Origin: Methanomethylovorans sp. PtaU1.Bin093
GTDB taxonomy: Archaea; Halobacteriota; Methanosarcinia; Methanosarcinales; Methanosarcinaceae
Assembly (NCBI RefSeq): GCF_002067275.1
Contig: NZ_MVQX01000073.1
Coordinates: forward strand, 1 to 64,000
Direction: 5' to 3'
DNA: 64,000 bases
Shown here: positions 9,614 through 18,303 of the stretch, in pieces
How positions within the stretch are numbered: the first letter of the stretch is position 1
Layout of the letters: every line of letters begins with the position of its first letter
Notes under the pieces: model-generated
Databases searched by the model: none
Seen by the model: only the letters and a program-made list of their open reading frames with translations
Told to the model about the DNA's origin: nothing
Made by a program: the position numbers and the translations under genes

Positions 9614-10228
9614 ATGCAGGATTTCATTATAATTGGACATAAGGCTGTTACAACCGGAGGCTTTTCGCTTAATGATATGCCAGGCTCTGCAGGAAGGATG
9701 GATATTCTATGCAGATGTATAAATTCGGTTTTTTTCCTGTCTCACGATCTGCGACGGGACGTGCAGGCACATCTGTTACTTCTGGGTGAGCCCAATCCTC
9801 CCAGGGTCATACGTTTCAATGGCGAGAAACTGAGATATCTAAATCCGGATGAAAGAAGTGCAGGCGCATTGATCAAAAAAGCATTGGAAATAGATGACAT
9901 CTCTTCCATTGAGACCCGCTCGACCCCGGGAGTCTGGATAAGGGAAGCTGATCTAAGCACTTTGCTGAGTGAATTTTCCAGTGATGGTCGCAAAATATTT
10001 TACCTCAGGGAAGATGGTGAAGATATACGGAGTATCTCTGAGGGGCTTAAAGACGGAGTTTTTATCCTTGGGGATCATCTCGGGCTTACGGAAGATGAGG
10101 AAAAACTTGTACTGGGAATGTCCGCAGGCACTATCTCAGTAGGGCCGCTATCATTACATGCAGATCATTGCATAATCCTTATACACAATGAGCTAGATAG
10201 AGTTGCGTTCGGTCAGATACAAAGATAA
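9614..10228 (+). CDS. trmY: tRNA (pseudouridine54-N1)-methyltransferase
   Basis: 204 residues from the ATG at 9614 (MQDFIIIGHKA), which fits the family N-terminus and has GGATGAG just upstream; the ATG at 9602 is in frame. It is a SPOUT-class, SAM-dependent enzyme (formerly DUF358) that methylates pseudouridine 54 in the T loop of archaeal tRNAs to m1-psi. The C-terminal knot region (FILGDHLGLTEDEE; ISVGPLSLHADHCI) is visible. The next gene, pus10, makes the pseudouridine it acts on. Confidence 0.93.
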   Translation: MQDFIIIGHKAVTTGGFSLNDMPGSAGRMDILCRCINSVFFLSHDLRRDVQAHLLLLGEPNPPRVIRFNGEKLRYLNPDERSAGALIKKALEIDDISSIETRSTPGVWIREADLSTLLSEFSSDGRKIFYLREDGEDIRSISEGLKDGVFILGDHLGLTEDEEKLVLGMSAGTISVGPLSLHADHCIILIHNELDRVAFGQIQR

Positions 10229-10283
10229 CTGTTTTATCTTGGTTTGCCATTAGATGACCAGGACATAAATTCAGAGTGATTAG

Positions 10284-11576
10284 ATGAGCATATTCGATAC
10301 CGCTAAGATGATAATCCATGAAGGGCCGATCTGCGACAACTGCATGGGAAGGCAGTTCGCAAAGTTATCCACGGGCCTTACCAATGCCCAGAGAGGTAAT
10401 AGTCTGAAGATGGCGCTTGCCATGGAAGGACACCGGATACATAAAGAAGAAGGAGATGATTCTCTCCTCAGGGAGCTTGCTTCAAGCTCCGGTTATGTGA
10501 GAAAGGTACTTGGCGTGCATGGGGAAGACGAACGTTGCTGGGTATGTCTTGGTTTGTTCATTGACCTCGAAAAATGGGCCGATCTTGCTGTTGCTGCACT
10601 TGAAGGTCTTGAATATTCCAGTTTTCTTGTGGGCACCAAGGTCAGCGGCCTTCTGAGTGAGAACGAGGAGATCCTCTGGAGCGAATGCAGTATTGCCCAT
10701 GCCGAGCAGCTAAAGACCGAAATGAACAGGGAAGTGGGAAAACTTATCGCATCCAGGACAGGCAAAGTGGTGGACTTCGAAAAGCCCGAGATAGTTGTGA
10801 TGCTTGACCTCGCTGCCGAGACCCTGAGCCTTCAGATAAGATCTCTTTATATTGAGGGCCGCTACAAGAAACTTATCAGGGGGATCCCTCAGACAAGGTG
10901 GCCATGCCGTAATTGTAAAGGCAGAGGATGTGAAAAATGTAATTTTACCGGTAAGCAATACCCGGAATCTGTAGATGAGCTGATAAAAAAAGATGTTGTC
11001 GATGCAGCCTCTGCTGCTGATACTGCATTCCATGGTGCAGGAAGGGAAGATATCGATGCTCTCATGTTGGGCAGTGGCAGGCCTTTTGTGGTGGAGGCCA
11101 TCAGTCCACGAATTCGTACCATCGATCTGAAACAGCTTCAGGAAGCTATTAATACTCATGCCGGCGGTAAGGTGGAAGTACATGGGTTGCAGGTCGTATC
11201 AAAGGATACGGTAGAGAAGCTGAAAGCAGCTCATGCGGATAAAGTATATAACCTTAAAGTTACATTCACTGACCCAGTTTCAAAGGAAGAACTAATATCA
11301 GCACTGGAAAGTCTTTCAGGTGCAGAGATCCAGCAACGCACGCCTCAGCGCGTATCCCACAGAAGGGCTGATCTGATCCGAAAAAGGTATGTCCATGTTA
11401 TAGAACTTTTAGGATGGGAGGCAGACCATGCAATAGTGAGGGTCAGCTGCGAGGGCGGCCTCTATGTAAAAGAACTTGTATCCGGCGATGAAGGGCGGAC
11501 CGTTCCAAGTCTCACCGGAATATTAGGTAAGCAGGCAACAGTTGCTGAACTTGATGTAGTGAACGTTGACATTTGA
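10284..11576 (+). CDS. pus10: tRNA pseudouridine synthase Pus10 (psi54/psi55)
   Basis: 430 residues. The N-terminal part is the THUMP-containing region with zinc-binding cysteines (CDNC, CWVC, then CRNCKGRGCEKC). The catalytic domain includes GREDIDALMLGSGRPFVVE, with the catalytic Asp in REDIDA. In archaea Pus10 forms pseudouridine at positions 54 and 55 of tRNA, replacing bacterial TruB function. It follows trmY by 55 bp and precedes rpl21e by 42 bp, so co-transcription is likely. Confidence 0.93.
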   Translation: MSIFDTAKMIIHEGPICDNCMGRQFAKLSTGLTNAQRGNSLKMALAMEGHRIHKEEGDDSLLRELASSSGYVRKVLGVHGEDERCWVCLGLFIDLEKWADLAVAALEGLEYSSFLVGTKVSGLLSENEEILWSECSIAHAEQLKTEMNREVGKLIASRTGKVVDFEKPEIVVMLDLAAETLSLQIRSLYIEGRYKKLIRGIPQTRWPCRNCKGRGCEKCNFTGKQYPESVDELIKKDVVDAASAADTAFHGAGREDIDALMLGSGRPFVVEAISPRIRTIDLKQLQEAINTHAGGKVEVHGLQVVSKDTVEKLKAAHADKVYNLKVTFTDPVSKEELISALESLSGAEIQQRTPQRVSHRRADLIRKRYVHVIELLGWEADHAIVRVSCEGGLYVKELVSGDEGRTVPSLTGILGKQATVAELDVVNVDI

Positions 11577-11618
11577 GCTATTATCCATTAATCACAATAC
11601 ATACAACGGAGAAGAATT

Positions 11619-11903
11619 ATGTCACATGGTGAGAGACACTGTACAAGGTACAAATTGAAGAAGACCATAAGGGAAAGAGGTATTTCCCCAGTAAGTAAGG
11701 CTATTCAGGAATTCAATAACGGACAGATGGTACACATAGATATCGACCCAAGTGTCCAAAAAGGAATGCCAAATCCGAAATTTCAGGGAAGCACGGGTAA
11801 AGTCGTTGGCCAGAGGGGCAGAGCTTATCTATTGCAGGTAAGGGACGGGAATTCCATGAAAGAGGTAATTTCCCTGCCGCAGCACCTGAAACCTCAGAAG
11901 TGA
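11619..11903 (+). CDS. rpl21e: 50S ribosomal protein L21e
   Basis: 94 residues, basic, with the archaeal/eukaryal L21e pattern ([41 protein letters not shown]). It follows pus10 and precedes rpoF in the order common in euryarchaea (rpl21e-rpoF-DUF655-ksgA). Confidence 0.95.
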   Translation: MSHGERHCTRYKLKKTIRERGISPVSKAIQEFNNGQMVHIDIDPSVQKGMPNPKFQGSTGKVVGQRGRAYLLQVRDGNSMKEVISLPQHLKPQK

Positions 11904-11941
11904 TGGGAATAATACCTTCACTGGCAACATTTTAAGATCAT

Positions 11942-11992
11942 TATCGATAAATATATCTTGATGTGTGATTATAAGCTATATGTTATCGATAG
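11942..11992. repeat. Paired TTATCGATA motifs upstream of rpoF
   Basis: TTATCGATA occurs at 11942-11950 and again at 11984-11992, flanking a TATA-like TTATAA in the rpl21e-rpoF gap. TATCGATA is itself a palindrome. This could be a regulatory site for rpoF or coincidence in AT-rich DNA. Confidence 0.3.
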
Positions 11993-12031
11993 AGTTCCAC
12001 ATACTGTAGGATACATTAAGAGTGTATTTAG

Positions 12032-12385
12032 ATGATAGTAAAGAACATTCTAAGTGAAGAACTTCTGACCATCTCTGAGGTCAGGGAGATGCTCAATGAG
12101 ATCATGGAAGATCGCCTAAGTAAAGGAGAGGAGCTCAGGTACGAGCTACGTAAGGCTATCAACCATGCGGAGATGTTCTCCAGGATGAGCGCCCAGAGGT
12201 CACGGGAACTTGTTAACAAGCTCATGGAATTGGAAAAGATGAAACCAGAGATCGCTGTACGGATAGCCGACATAGCTCCCCAGACAAGGGACGAACTCAG
12301 GACCCTGTATGCAAAGGAACGGTACACTCTTTCCGAATCCGAGCTGGACTCGATATTGGACCTTGTGAGCGAGGCAGTAGAATAG
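12032..12385 (+). CDS. rpoF: DNA-directed RNA polymerase subunit Rpo4 (RpoF)
   Basis: 117 residues. Matches archaeal Rpb4/RpoF (NILSEELLTISEVREMLNEI; C-terminal HRDC-like helices ending LDSILDLVSEAVE). It forms the stalk of RNA polymerase with Rpo7 and aids promoter opening and termination. Located between rpl21e and the DUF655 gene. Confidence 0.93.
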   Translation: MIVKNILSEELLTISEVREMLNEIMEDRLSKGEELRYELRKAINHAEMFSRMSAQRSRELVNKLMELEKMKPEIAVRIADIAPQTRDELRTLYAKERYTLSESELDSILDLVSEAVE

Positions 12386-12463
12386 ATTTATATTTGAATA
12401 TCCCATTTTTATTTTGATTGTTGTACGCAAGCATTAGCGGTTAGTTTTACGGAAGTGTTTAGT

Positions 12464-13060
12464 ATGATGACAAGGGGAAAATCACCTGAAAGAGAGGACT
12501 ACGCATGGATCATAGATTATCTGCCCTACGGCAGTAGTGTGGATTCCAAGCCCTCCTACCAGAAAAAACCTCTCGTTCAGGCTGTAGGGGAAAAACACTT
12601 TGCCCTCATGGAATTAGTACCTAAAGAGAATGCAGTACCTCAGATCGGGTCGAGGGTCTATATTGGCGAAGGGGACCGTGATGTTATTGATCATGTTAAG
12701 CACAGGATCGGTTTCAATGATCTCAGCCATGGCTCTCAGCTAGAGCTTCCATATATGGTTGAGAAGATGGTACTTCTTGATGAGCAGCGTTTCGTGGATT
12801 TCTTCAATGATGCGCATCCTATAACCAATCGATTGCACATGCTGGAACTACTTCCGGGTATCGGGAAGAAGCTCATGTGGGCTATCATCGATGAACGTAA
12901 GAAAGGCAATTTCACCAGCCTTAAAGAACTTCACGGAAGAATAGGGGGCCTGCACTCTCCTGAAAAGATCATCGCTAACCGTATAATCGATGAGCTCAAG
13001 GACGACAATATCAAATACAGGCTATTTACCCTGCCTCCCCGCCGTCCCAAGCAGGAATAA
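12464..13060 (+). CDS. DUF655 nucleic-acid-binding protein
   Basis: 198 residues. The ATG at 12464 is chosen because GGAAGTG sits 6 nt upstream; an in-frame GTG at 12455 overlaps that site. The N-terminal half is OB-like (YAWIIDYLPYG...), and the C-terminal half has a helix-hairpin-helix signature (LELLPGIGKKLMWAIIDERK). DUF655 proteins are archaeal and their function is unproven. The invariant position between rpoF and ksgA suggests a role in RNA or ribosome metabolism. Only 2 bp separate it from ksgA. Confidence 0.88.
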   Translation: MMTRGKSPEREDYAWIIDYLPYGSSVDSKPSYQKKPLVQAVGEKHFALMELVPKENAVPQIGSRVYIGEGDRDVIDHVKHRIGFNDLSHGSQLELPYMVEKMVLLDEQRFVDFFNDAHPITNRLHMLELLPGIGKKLMWAIIDERKKGNFTSLKELHGRIGGLHSPEKIIANRIIDELKDDNIKYRLFTLPPRRPKQE

Positions 13061-13062
13061 GG

Positions 13063-13887
13063 GTGGAAGTATCCTTGGTCCGCAGTATTCTGCGCCATTA
13101 TGGCATACATGGAGGGCAGCATGACCAGCATTTTCTGGTGGATGAGGCTATCCTGGACAGGATAGTCGAATCTGCAAATATTGCTCCTGATGAGACTATC
13201 CTTGAGATCGGTGCAGGCATAGGCAACCTGACAGAGCGTCTATTGCGCCGGGCCGGCAGAGTAATAGCAGTCGAATTTGATCCAAAGCTTGTGGCTGTAC
13301 TGGAAGACAGGTTCAGGGGAGAAGAGAAACTGCAGCTTATCCACGGGGATGTCCTGAGGGTGGAAATTCCCGTCTTCGATAAAGTAGTGGCGAACCTGCC
13401 GTACTCCATTTCTTCGGAAATAACCTTCAAGCTCTTCAGGTACGATTTCAAGCTGGGGATACTAATGTACCAGTATGAGTTCGCCCGGCGCATGATCGCA
13501 AAGCCTGGATCAGATGATTACAGCAGACTAACAGTGAATACTGCATACTTTGCAGATGCATCTATTATTATGAAAGTTCCAAAAGGTGTTTTTTCTCCTC
13601 CGCCTCAGGTAGAGTCCGCTGTGGTAAAGGTCTGCCCAAGGCCAGCTCCTTTTACAGTAACTAACAAGGATTTTTTTCTGAAGTTCGTAACAGCGGTCTT
13701 TACCAAAAGGCGCAAGAAAATAAAGAACGCCATTGTAGAAAGTAACCACATGTTAGGCATACACAATGTCAAGCAGGTCGTCTCCAGGCTGCCTGAGAAC
13801 CTGATGAAACTGCGGCCTGAGAATCTGGACCCTGCTCAGCTTGCTGCACTTTCCGATGGGATACTTGCAATGCAGCAGGAGGCATGA
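13063..13887 (+). CDS. rsmA: 16S rRNA dimethyladenosine transferase (KsgA/Dim1)
   Basis: 274 residues, GTG start just after the DUF655 stop. SAM-binding motif LEIGAGIGNLT and catalytic motif VVANLPYSISSE are present, with the C-terminal helical domain (FLKFVTAVFTKRRKKIKNAI). It dimethylates two adjacent adenosines in helix 45 of 16S rRNA during small-subunit maturation. It overlaps the next gene by 4 nt (ATGA). Confidence 0.95.
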   Translation: MEVSLVRSILRHYGIHGGQHDQHFLVDEAILDRIVESANIAPDETILEIGAGIGNLTERLLRRAGRVIAVEFDPKLVAVLEDRFRGEEKLQLIHGDVLRVEIPVFDKVVANLPYSISSEITFKLFRYDFKLGILMYQYEFARRMIAKPGSDDYSRLTVNTAYFADASIIMKVPKGVFSPPPQVESAVVKVCPRPAPFTVTNKDFFLKFVTAVFTKRRKKIKNAIVESNHMLGIHNVKQVVSRLPENLMKLRPENLDPAQLAALSDGILAMQQEA

Positions 13888-14549
13888 TGCCCTGCATCAC
13901 TCACAGGAAAGCCAGTGTGAAATTTGCTGATGATGTCTACGAGCCTGCAGAAGATTCTTTTTTGCTTGCCGATGCTGCACTCGAATATGCAAAGAAAGGC
14001 ATGAAGATCCTGGAAATAGGCACAGGTACAGGTTTTGTTTCTGCGGTTCTGCAGTCAAATCTGGACGTGGACCTGCTTGCTACGGACATAAATCCCCATG
14101 CTGTGAAATGTGCTTGTGACAATGGAGTTCTGACCATCAGGGCCGACATGTTCTCTGCGTTCAAGCCGGTCCAGTATTTTGATATGATCATTTTCAATCC
14201 TCCATACCTTCCCACTTTAGAGGAGGATAAGGTCCCAGGCTGGCTCAACTACGCTTTTGATGGTGGTGTCGATGGTACGGGACCTCTTTGCAGGTTCCTT
14301 GAAAAAGTTTCTCTTCATCTTCGTCCCACCGGCATCATACTACTTTTGATCTCATCGCTTACAGGGATCGAAAAGACGAAGCTCTGGATGGAAGAAGCAG
14401 GCTTTGAACCGGAAGTTGTGGAAAAAGAAAAGTGTTTTTTTGAAGAACTGGTGGTCTTAAAGGGCATCCGGAAGGATAAACCTCAGAAAGATGAAGTGAT
14501 CCGGCAAGATCACATGAACGAATCTATCAATTCATCTACCAGGGTCTGA
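13884..14549 (+). CDS. HemK/Mtq2-type N5-glutamine methyltransferase
   Basis: 221 residues. Class I methyltransferase fold with motif I ILEIGTGTGFVSA and the diagnostic FNPPYLP, as in PrmC/HemK and the archaeal-eukaryal Mtq2 branch, which methylate the GGQ glutamine of release factors. It is translationally coupled to ksgA. Its 3' end overlaps the convergent korB gene by 40 bp, and the last 20 residues or so are low-complexity. Confidence 0.85.
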   Translation: MMPCITHRKASVKFADDVYEPAEDSFLLADAALEYAKKGMKILEIGTGTGFVSAVLQSNLDVDLLATDINPHAVKCACDNGVLTIRADMFSAFKPVQYFDMIIFNPPYLPTLEEDKVPGWLNYAFDGGVDGTGPLCRFLEKVSLHLRPTGIILLLISSLTGIEKTKLWMEEAGFEPEVVEKEKCFFEELVVLKGIRKDKPQKDEVIRQDHMNESINSSTRV

Positions 14550-15364
14550 TCTTTAGGGCTGCTAATAAGAGTTCCTTCTCCAAGCACACCGAATCCGTCT
14601 TCAAGGGTAGGTTTCTCTTTCTTGTAAAATATTCCTATAGGGATCCGGTCTCCCCATTCAAGCGATCTTTCAAAAGCCTTGATCCGGTCATCAGGCACAT
14701 ACCCTTCTTCATCAAGCCTGTATACTCTTTCTGTATACCACTTGAATGTGTTGAGTTTATTAAAGGACACGCACGGTTGCAAAATGTCCACCAATGCAAA
14801 ACCGCGGTGCTTGATCGCTTCTTCCAGAATGCCTGCCAGATGTTCGATATTCCCTGCATATCCCCTCGCCACAAAGGAACAGTCCAGGGAAATGGCAAGA
14901 GCAAGAGGGTTTAGAGGTGTATTTACCACCCCATGGGTCTGGACCTTGGTCTTCATACCAAGCTCACTTGTAGGAGATGCCTGTCCTTTGGTAAGGCCAT
15001 ATATCTTGTTATCGTTAACAATGGCAGTTATGTTAGGATTACGTCTGATGGCATGGATAAGGTGATTACCGCCTTCTCCATAAGCATCCCCGTCCCCGCC
15101 TACTGTGAGGACCGTCAGTTCATGGTTAGCTATTTTTGCCCCGGTGGCCGGAGGCAATGTTCTTCCATGCAGCCCGTTGAACATATTACATTTCATATAA
15201 TGGGGAAGTTTACCTGCCTGTCCTATGCCGGACACCATGAGGACCTCATGCGGAGCCTTACCTATGTTCACCAGTGCTTTCCTGATAGCTTTAAGTATCC
15301 CAAAGTTCCCGCACCCTGGGCACCATTCGGTCTCAATGTCAGGATAATCCTCTATCGTGACCAT
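14510..15364 (-). CDS. korB: 2-oxoacid:ferredoxin oxidoreductase, beta subunit (KorB-like)
   Basis: 284 residues. TPP-binding subunit: CPGCGNFGILKAIRKA near the N-terminus and GGDGDAYGEGGNHL...NDNKIYGLTKGQ. It oxidatively decarboxylates a 2-oxoacid, probably 2-oxoglutarate, to the acyl-CoA with reduction of ferredoxin. It is coupled to the alpha/gamma gene by a 1-nt overlap (TGATG). No separate ferredoxin-like delta gene follows. The exact substrate cannot be read from sequence. Confidence 0.85.
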   Translation of the reverse strand: MVTIEDYPDIETEWCPGCGNFGILKAIRKALVNIGKAPHEVLMVSGIGQAGKLPHYMKCNMFNGLHGRTLPPATGAKIANHELTVLTVGGDGDAYGEGGNHLIHAIRRNPNITAIVNDNKIYGLTKGQASPTSELGMKTKVQTHGVVNTPLNPLALAISLDCSFVARGYAGNIEHLAGILEEAIKHRGFALVDILQPCVSFNKLNTFKWYTERVYRLDEEGYVPDDRIKAFERSLEWGDRIPIGIFYKKEKPTLEDGFGVLGEGTLISSPKDQTLVDELIDSFM

Positions 15365-17088
15365 CAGATCACCTTCTTCTCATGCAGGGCACGCATTATA
15401 TATCCTGGAGTGAAAGGCATGCCATCATACCTCAGCAGGTTCATATCAACAGATATGCCTGCTTCGGCTTTCAATAGCTGTGCGAACTGCCCAGTCGCAT
15501 TACTCTCCACACATACGGTCGTTCCTTTCCCTGTAATCATATTCCTTATCTCTTCACTTTTAATAGGGTATATATGTGTGAAATGCACGAGGTTCAGACT
15601 TTGTCCTTCTTCGTTTAGCAGCTCCACTGTTTCTGCAAGGGGTCCATATGACGATCCCCATCCGATAAGAGTAACATCTGCTTCCTGAGGTCCGTACACA
15701 TCAGGTCCTTCCATTTCCATTGTAAGCCCTTTAAGTTTCCTCATTCTCTTTTCCATCATAAGGATACGATTATCCGCTGTCTGGTCAATGTGTCCCTCCT
15801 CATTGTGTTCATCGCTATCCGCAACTACAAGGTGCTTACTCTGACCAGGCAGGGCACGGGGTGAAATGCCATCAGGTGTGATACTATATCGCCTGTATGT
15901 GTCCATAGTTCGCAGTTCATCATCTGATAACAGATGTCTATCAATGGTGATCTTTGAAGTATCGAACCGCTCGCAAGTGAACTGGGCATCGGCAAGGTAT
16001 TGGTCACTCATGATAAACACAGGGATCTGGTACTTGTCCGCCAGGTTAAAAGCCTTGGCCGTGAGATAAAACGCATCCTCAGGGGTCTTTGGTGCAAGTA
16101 TGCATCGGGGAAACTCTCCCTGGGAAGCGTGCAATGCGAACAACAGGTCCCCCTGTTCGGTCATCGTAGGCAGTCCGGTAGCAGGCCCGGGACGCTGGCC
16201 AAGGAATATTACGGCAGGTGTCTCCGTCATACCTGCCAGCCCTAAAGCTTCAGCCATAAGACTGAATCCACCTCCGGATGTAGTGGTCATGGCTCTGGCA
16301 CCGGCAAAAGATGCACCCAATACCATATTAAGGGCGCTGATCTCATCTTCCGCCTGTTCGACTATCACATTGAACCTGTCTGCATGTGCAGCCACAAAAT
16401 TCATCACTCCGGTGGAGGGGGTCATAGGGTAAGAGGCAAGGAATTGCACGCCTGCCGCAAGCGCACCAAGCCCTACAGCATCATTCCCATCTATTAACAT
16501 CTTCCTTGAAGTTCTGCCGGCCTTTGCAAAAGAGTATTTACACTTGTCCTTATAGTTATTCTGCGCATGTTCATAGCCGGCTCTTGCGGCAAGTATATTA
16601 GTGTGAACTATTTCTTCTCCTTTTTTTGAGAACGTATCTCTTAACACATCTTCCAGATATCTCAATTCAAAGCAGAGCAAGCCCAGGACAGCTCCCATGG
16701 CCACAGTGCTTGTATATAACTTGCTGCCACCGGTCCCTTTTGCTATTTTCTGGAATGGCACATCAAATAGTTGTTTGTCATAGCTGGGAATTTTAAATTC
16801 TTCTGCGTCCAGGAGTACAACACCATCATTCAGCTCTTCCATGTATTTTTCAAGAGACTTTCTGTCCAGTGCGATCAGCATATCCAATCTATCCGACATC
16901 GCTCTTACTGGCCTGTCGCTCACCCTTATTTGGAAATAGTTATTCCCTCCCCGAACCCTCGATAGATAGTACTGTGTTGAAAAAACATGCAGTCCACTTT
17001 TTTGGAACGTCTTTGCCAGCGCAAGGCCTATGGTTTGTATACCCTGTCCGGCTTCTCCTCCTATTCGTATGCTTATGTCGTGTTCCAT
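15364..17088 (-). CDS. korA: 2-oxoacid:ferredoxin oxidoreductase, fused gamma-alpha subunit (KorA-like)
   Basis: 574 residues. Residues about 1-190 form the gamma domain (IRIGGEAGQGIQTIGLALAK). The rest is the alpha pyrimidine-binding and core domain (GNDAVGLGALAAGVQFLASYP; GMTETPAVIFLGQRPGPATG). This gamma-alpha fusion with a separate beta subunit is the two-gene layout known from bacterial KorAB and some archaea, unlike the four-subunit enzymes of many methanogens. It probably supplies or consumes 2-oxoglutarate for biosynthesis. Confidence 0.87.
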   Translation of the reverse strand: MEHDISIRIGGEAGQGIQTIGLALAKTFQKSGLHVFSTQYYLSRVRGGNNYFQIRVSDRPVRAMSDRLDMLIALDRKSLEKYMEELNDGVVLLDAEEFKIPSYDKQLFDVPFQKIAKGTGGSKLYTSTVAMGAVLGLLCFELRYLEDVLRDTFSKKGEEIVHTNILAARAGYEHAQNNYKDKCKYSFAKAGRTSRKMLIDGNDAVGLGALAAGVQFLASYPMTPSTGVMNFVAAHADRFNVIVEQAEDEISALNMVLGASFAGARAMTTTSGGGFSLMAEALGLAGMTETPAVIFLGQRPGPATGLPTMTEQGDLLFALHASQGEFPRCILAPKTPEDAFYLTAKAFNLADKYQIPVFIMSDQYLADAQFTCERFDTSKITIDRHLLSDDELRTMDTYRRYSITPDGISPRALPGQSKHLVVADSDEHNEEGHIDQTADNRILMMEKRMRKLKGLTMEMEGPDVYGPQEADVTLIGWGSSYGPLAETVELLNEEGQSLNLVHFTHIYPIKSEEIRNMITGKGTTVCVESNATGQFAQLLKAEAGISVDMNLLRYDGMPFTPGYIMRALHEKKVI

Positions 17089-17330
17089 TTCCTTCCCCCT
17101 TGAAAGCTAAATGTATCCTCTGATGTTTGCGATGAACCCATGGGATCAAAGATGCAAATTCAAAATCAGCGCATCCGGTTATCATAATACTATTGAGGAT
17201 ATCCGCTTATATCATTTACCCATAATTTTTGTCGGTGATGCTTCGATCATTCTTCTCAGCTATTGTCTGCTGGAATAGCCAGCTATATATACTTATAATT
17301 ATAATATGCAAAATATAAATAATCTCGAAT

Positions 17331-18149
17331 ATGGAACTCAGTGATAGAATGGAACGCGTCCCCACAGGCATAGAAAACCTTGACACAAAAATAGGTGGAG
17401 GCTACCCACAAGGAAAAGGGATACTTTTAACAGGTGTTCCGGGTACCGGTAAGACTATATTTGGACTCCATCTGTTGTACCGATCCTGTTCGGATGGTAA
17501 GAAATGTGTGCTTATAGCAACTGAAGAGTCGCCCGAGGATCTGCTGCAGCAGGCAGGTATGCTTGGCTTAAAGTTAGATCCTTTTCTGGAAAATGGCCTT
17601 CTTAGTATCAAGCAGGTCCTGGAAATAAGGGCAGGAGCAGTGGCCAGAGCGGCCCATATTGTAGATGGGTTCAACAACACTGAGATCGATCTTATTGAAG
17701 AATGTGAACTGGACAGATCCTTCAGGCATGATCAGGTGGGTTTCAACATTGGTGCGATGGACCTTGTGGATGTGGTAAAACTAATTCCGGATGATGCTAA
17801 CGTAGTGGTTGTAGATAATCTGGGAGTGCTTACCTTTGGTCTTGACATGAAGCAGTTCAGGGATAAGTTCGACACTCTCAATCGTGTACTATCCGCTAAG
17901 CAGATCACTGTAGTATATGTAATGGACGATGCTGCATACCAGTTGACCCATCAGATAGCTGATTACTCGACACATGGGGCTATAAAATTGTTCGTGAAGG
18001 AAAACCCATATACAGGAAAAATGGAACGTTTCCTTAGTATCCCGAAGATGCGTAGTACGTCGATATCATTGGACTTTATCTTATTTGATATCACTGCTTC
18101 GGGGATCCAGTTAAAGGGCTCCAAAGGTAAGCTTATAGATGTGGGTTAA
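17331..18149 (+). CDS. KaiC-like RecA-superfamily ATPase
   Basis: 272 residues, a single KaiC domain. Walker A is GVPGTGKT (about residues 35-42) and Walker B is VVVVDNLG. N-terminal VPTGIENLDTKIGGGYPQGK is typical. The gene starts shortly after a TATA-like tract, so its leader is very short. A response regulator follows 150 bp downstream on the same strand, so a signalling role is plausible, but the partner is unknown. An in-frame ATG at 17349 is an alternative start. Confidence 0.85.
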   Translation: MELSDRMERVPTGIENLDTKIGGGYPQGKGILLTGVPGTGKTIFGLHLLYRSCSDGKKCVLIATEESPEDLLQQAGMLGLKLDPFLENGLLSIKQVLEIRAGAVARAAHIVDGFNNTEIDLIEECELDRSFRHDQVGFNIGAMDLVDVVKLIPDDANVVVVDNLGVLTFGLDMKQFRDKFDTLNRVLSAKQITVVYVMDDAAYQLTHQIADYSTHGAIKLFVKENPYTGKMERFLSIPKMRSTSISLDFILFDITASGIQLKGSKGKLIDVG

Positions 18150-18303
18150 GGATGTGGGATGTTGCTGAGTTCCAATATATGATGCCTGTATCGTGTAGCA
18201 TTATTATTGCAATGGAGTGACCAGCTTCTTTCAAGGTACATGTGGATCAGTATTTCATAGATGTATGGAAGGCAGCAGGATCTATCGATATGGGGTGAAT
18301 TAT

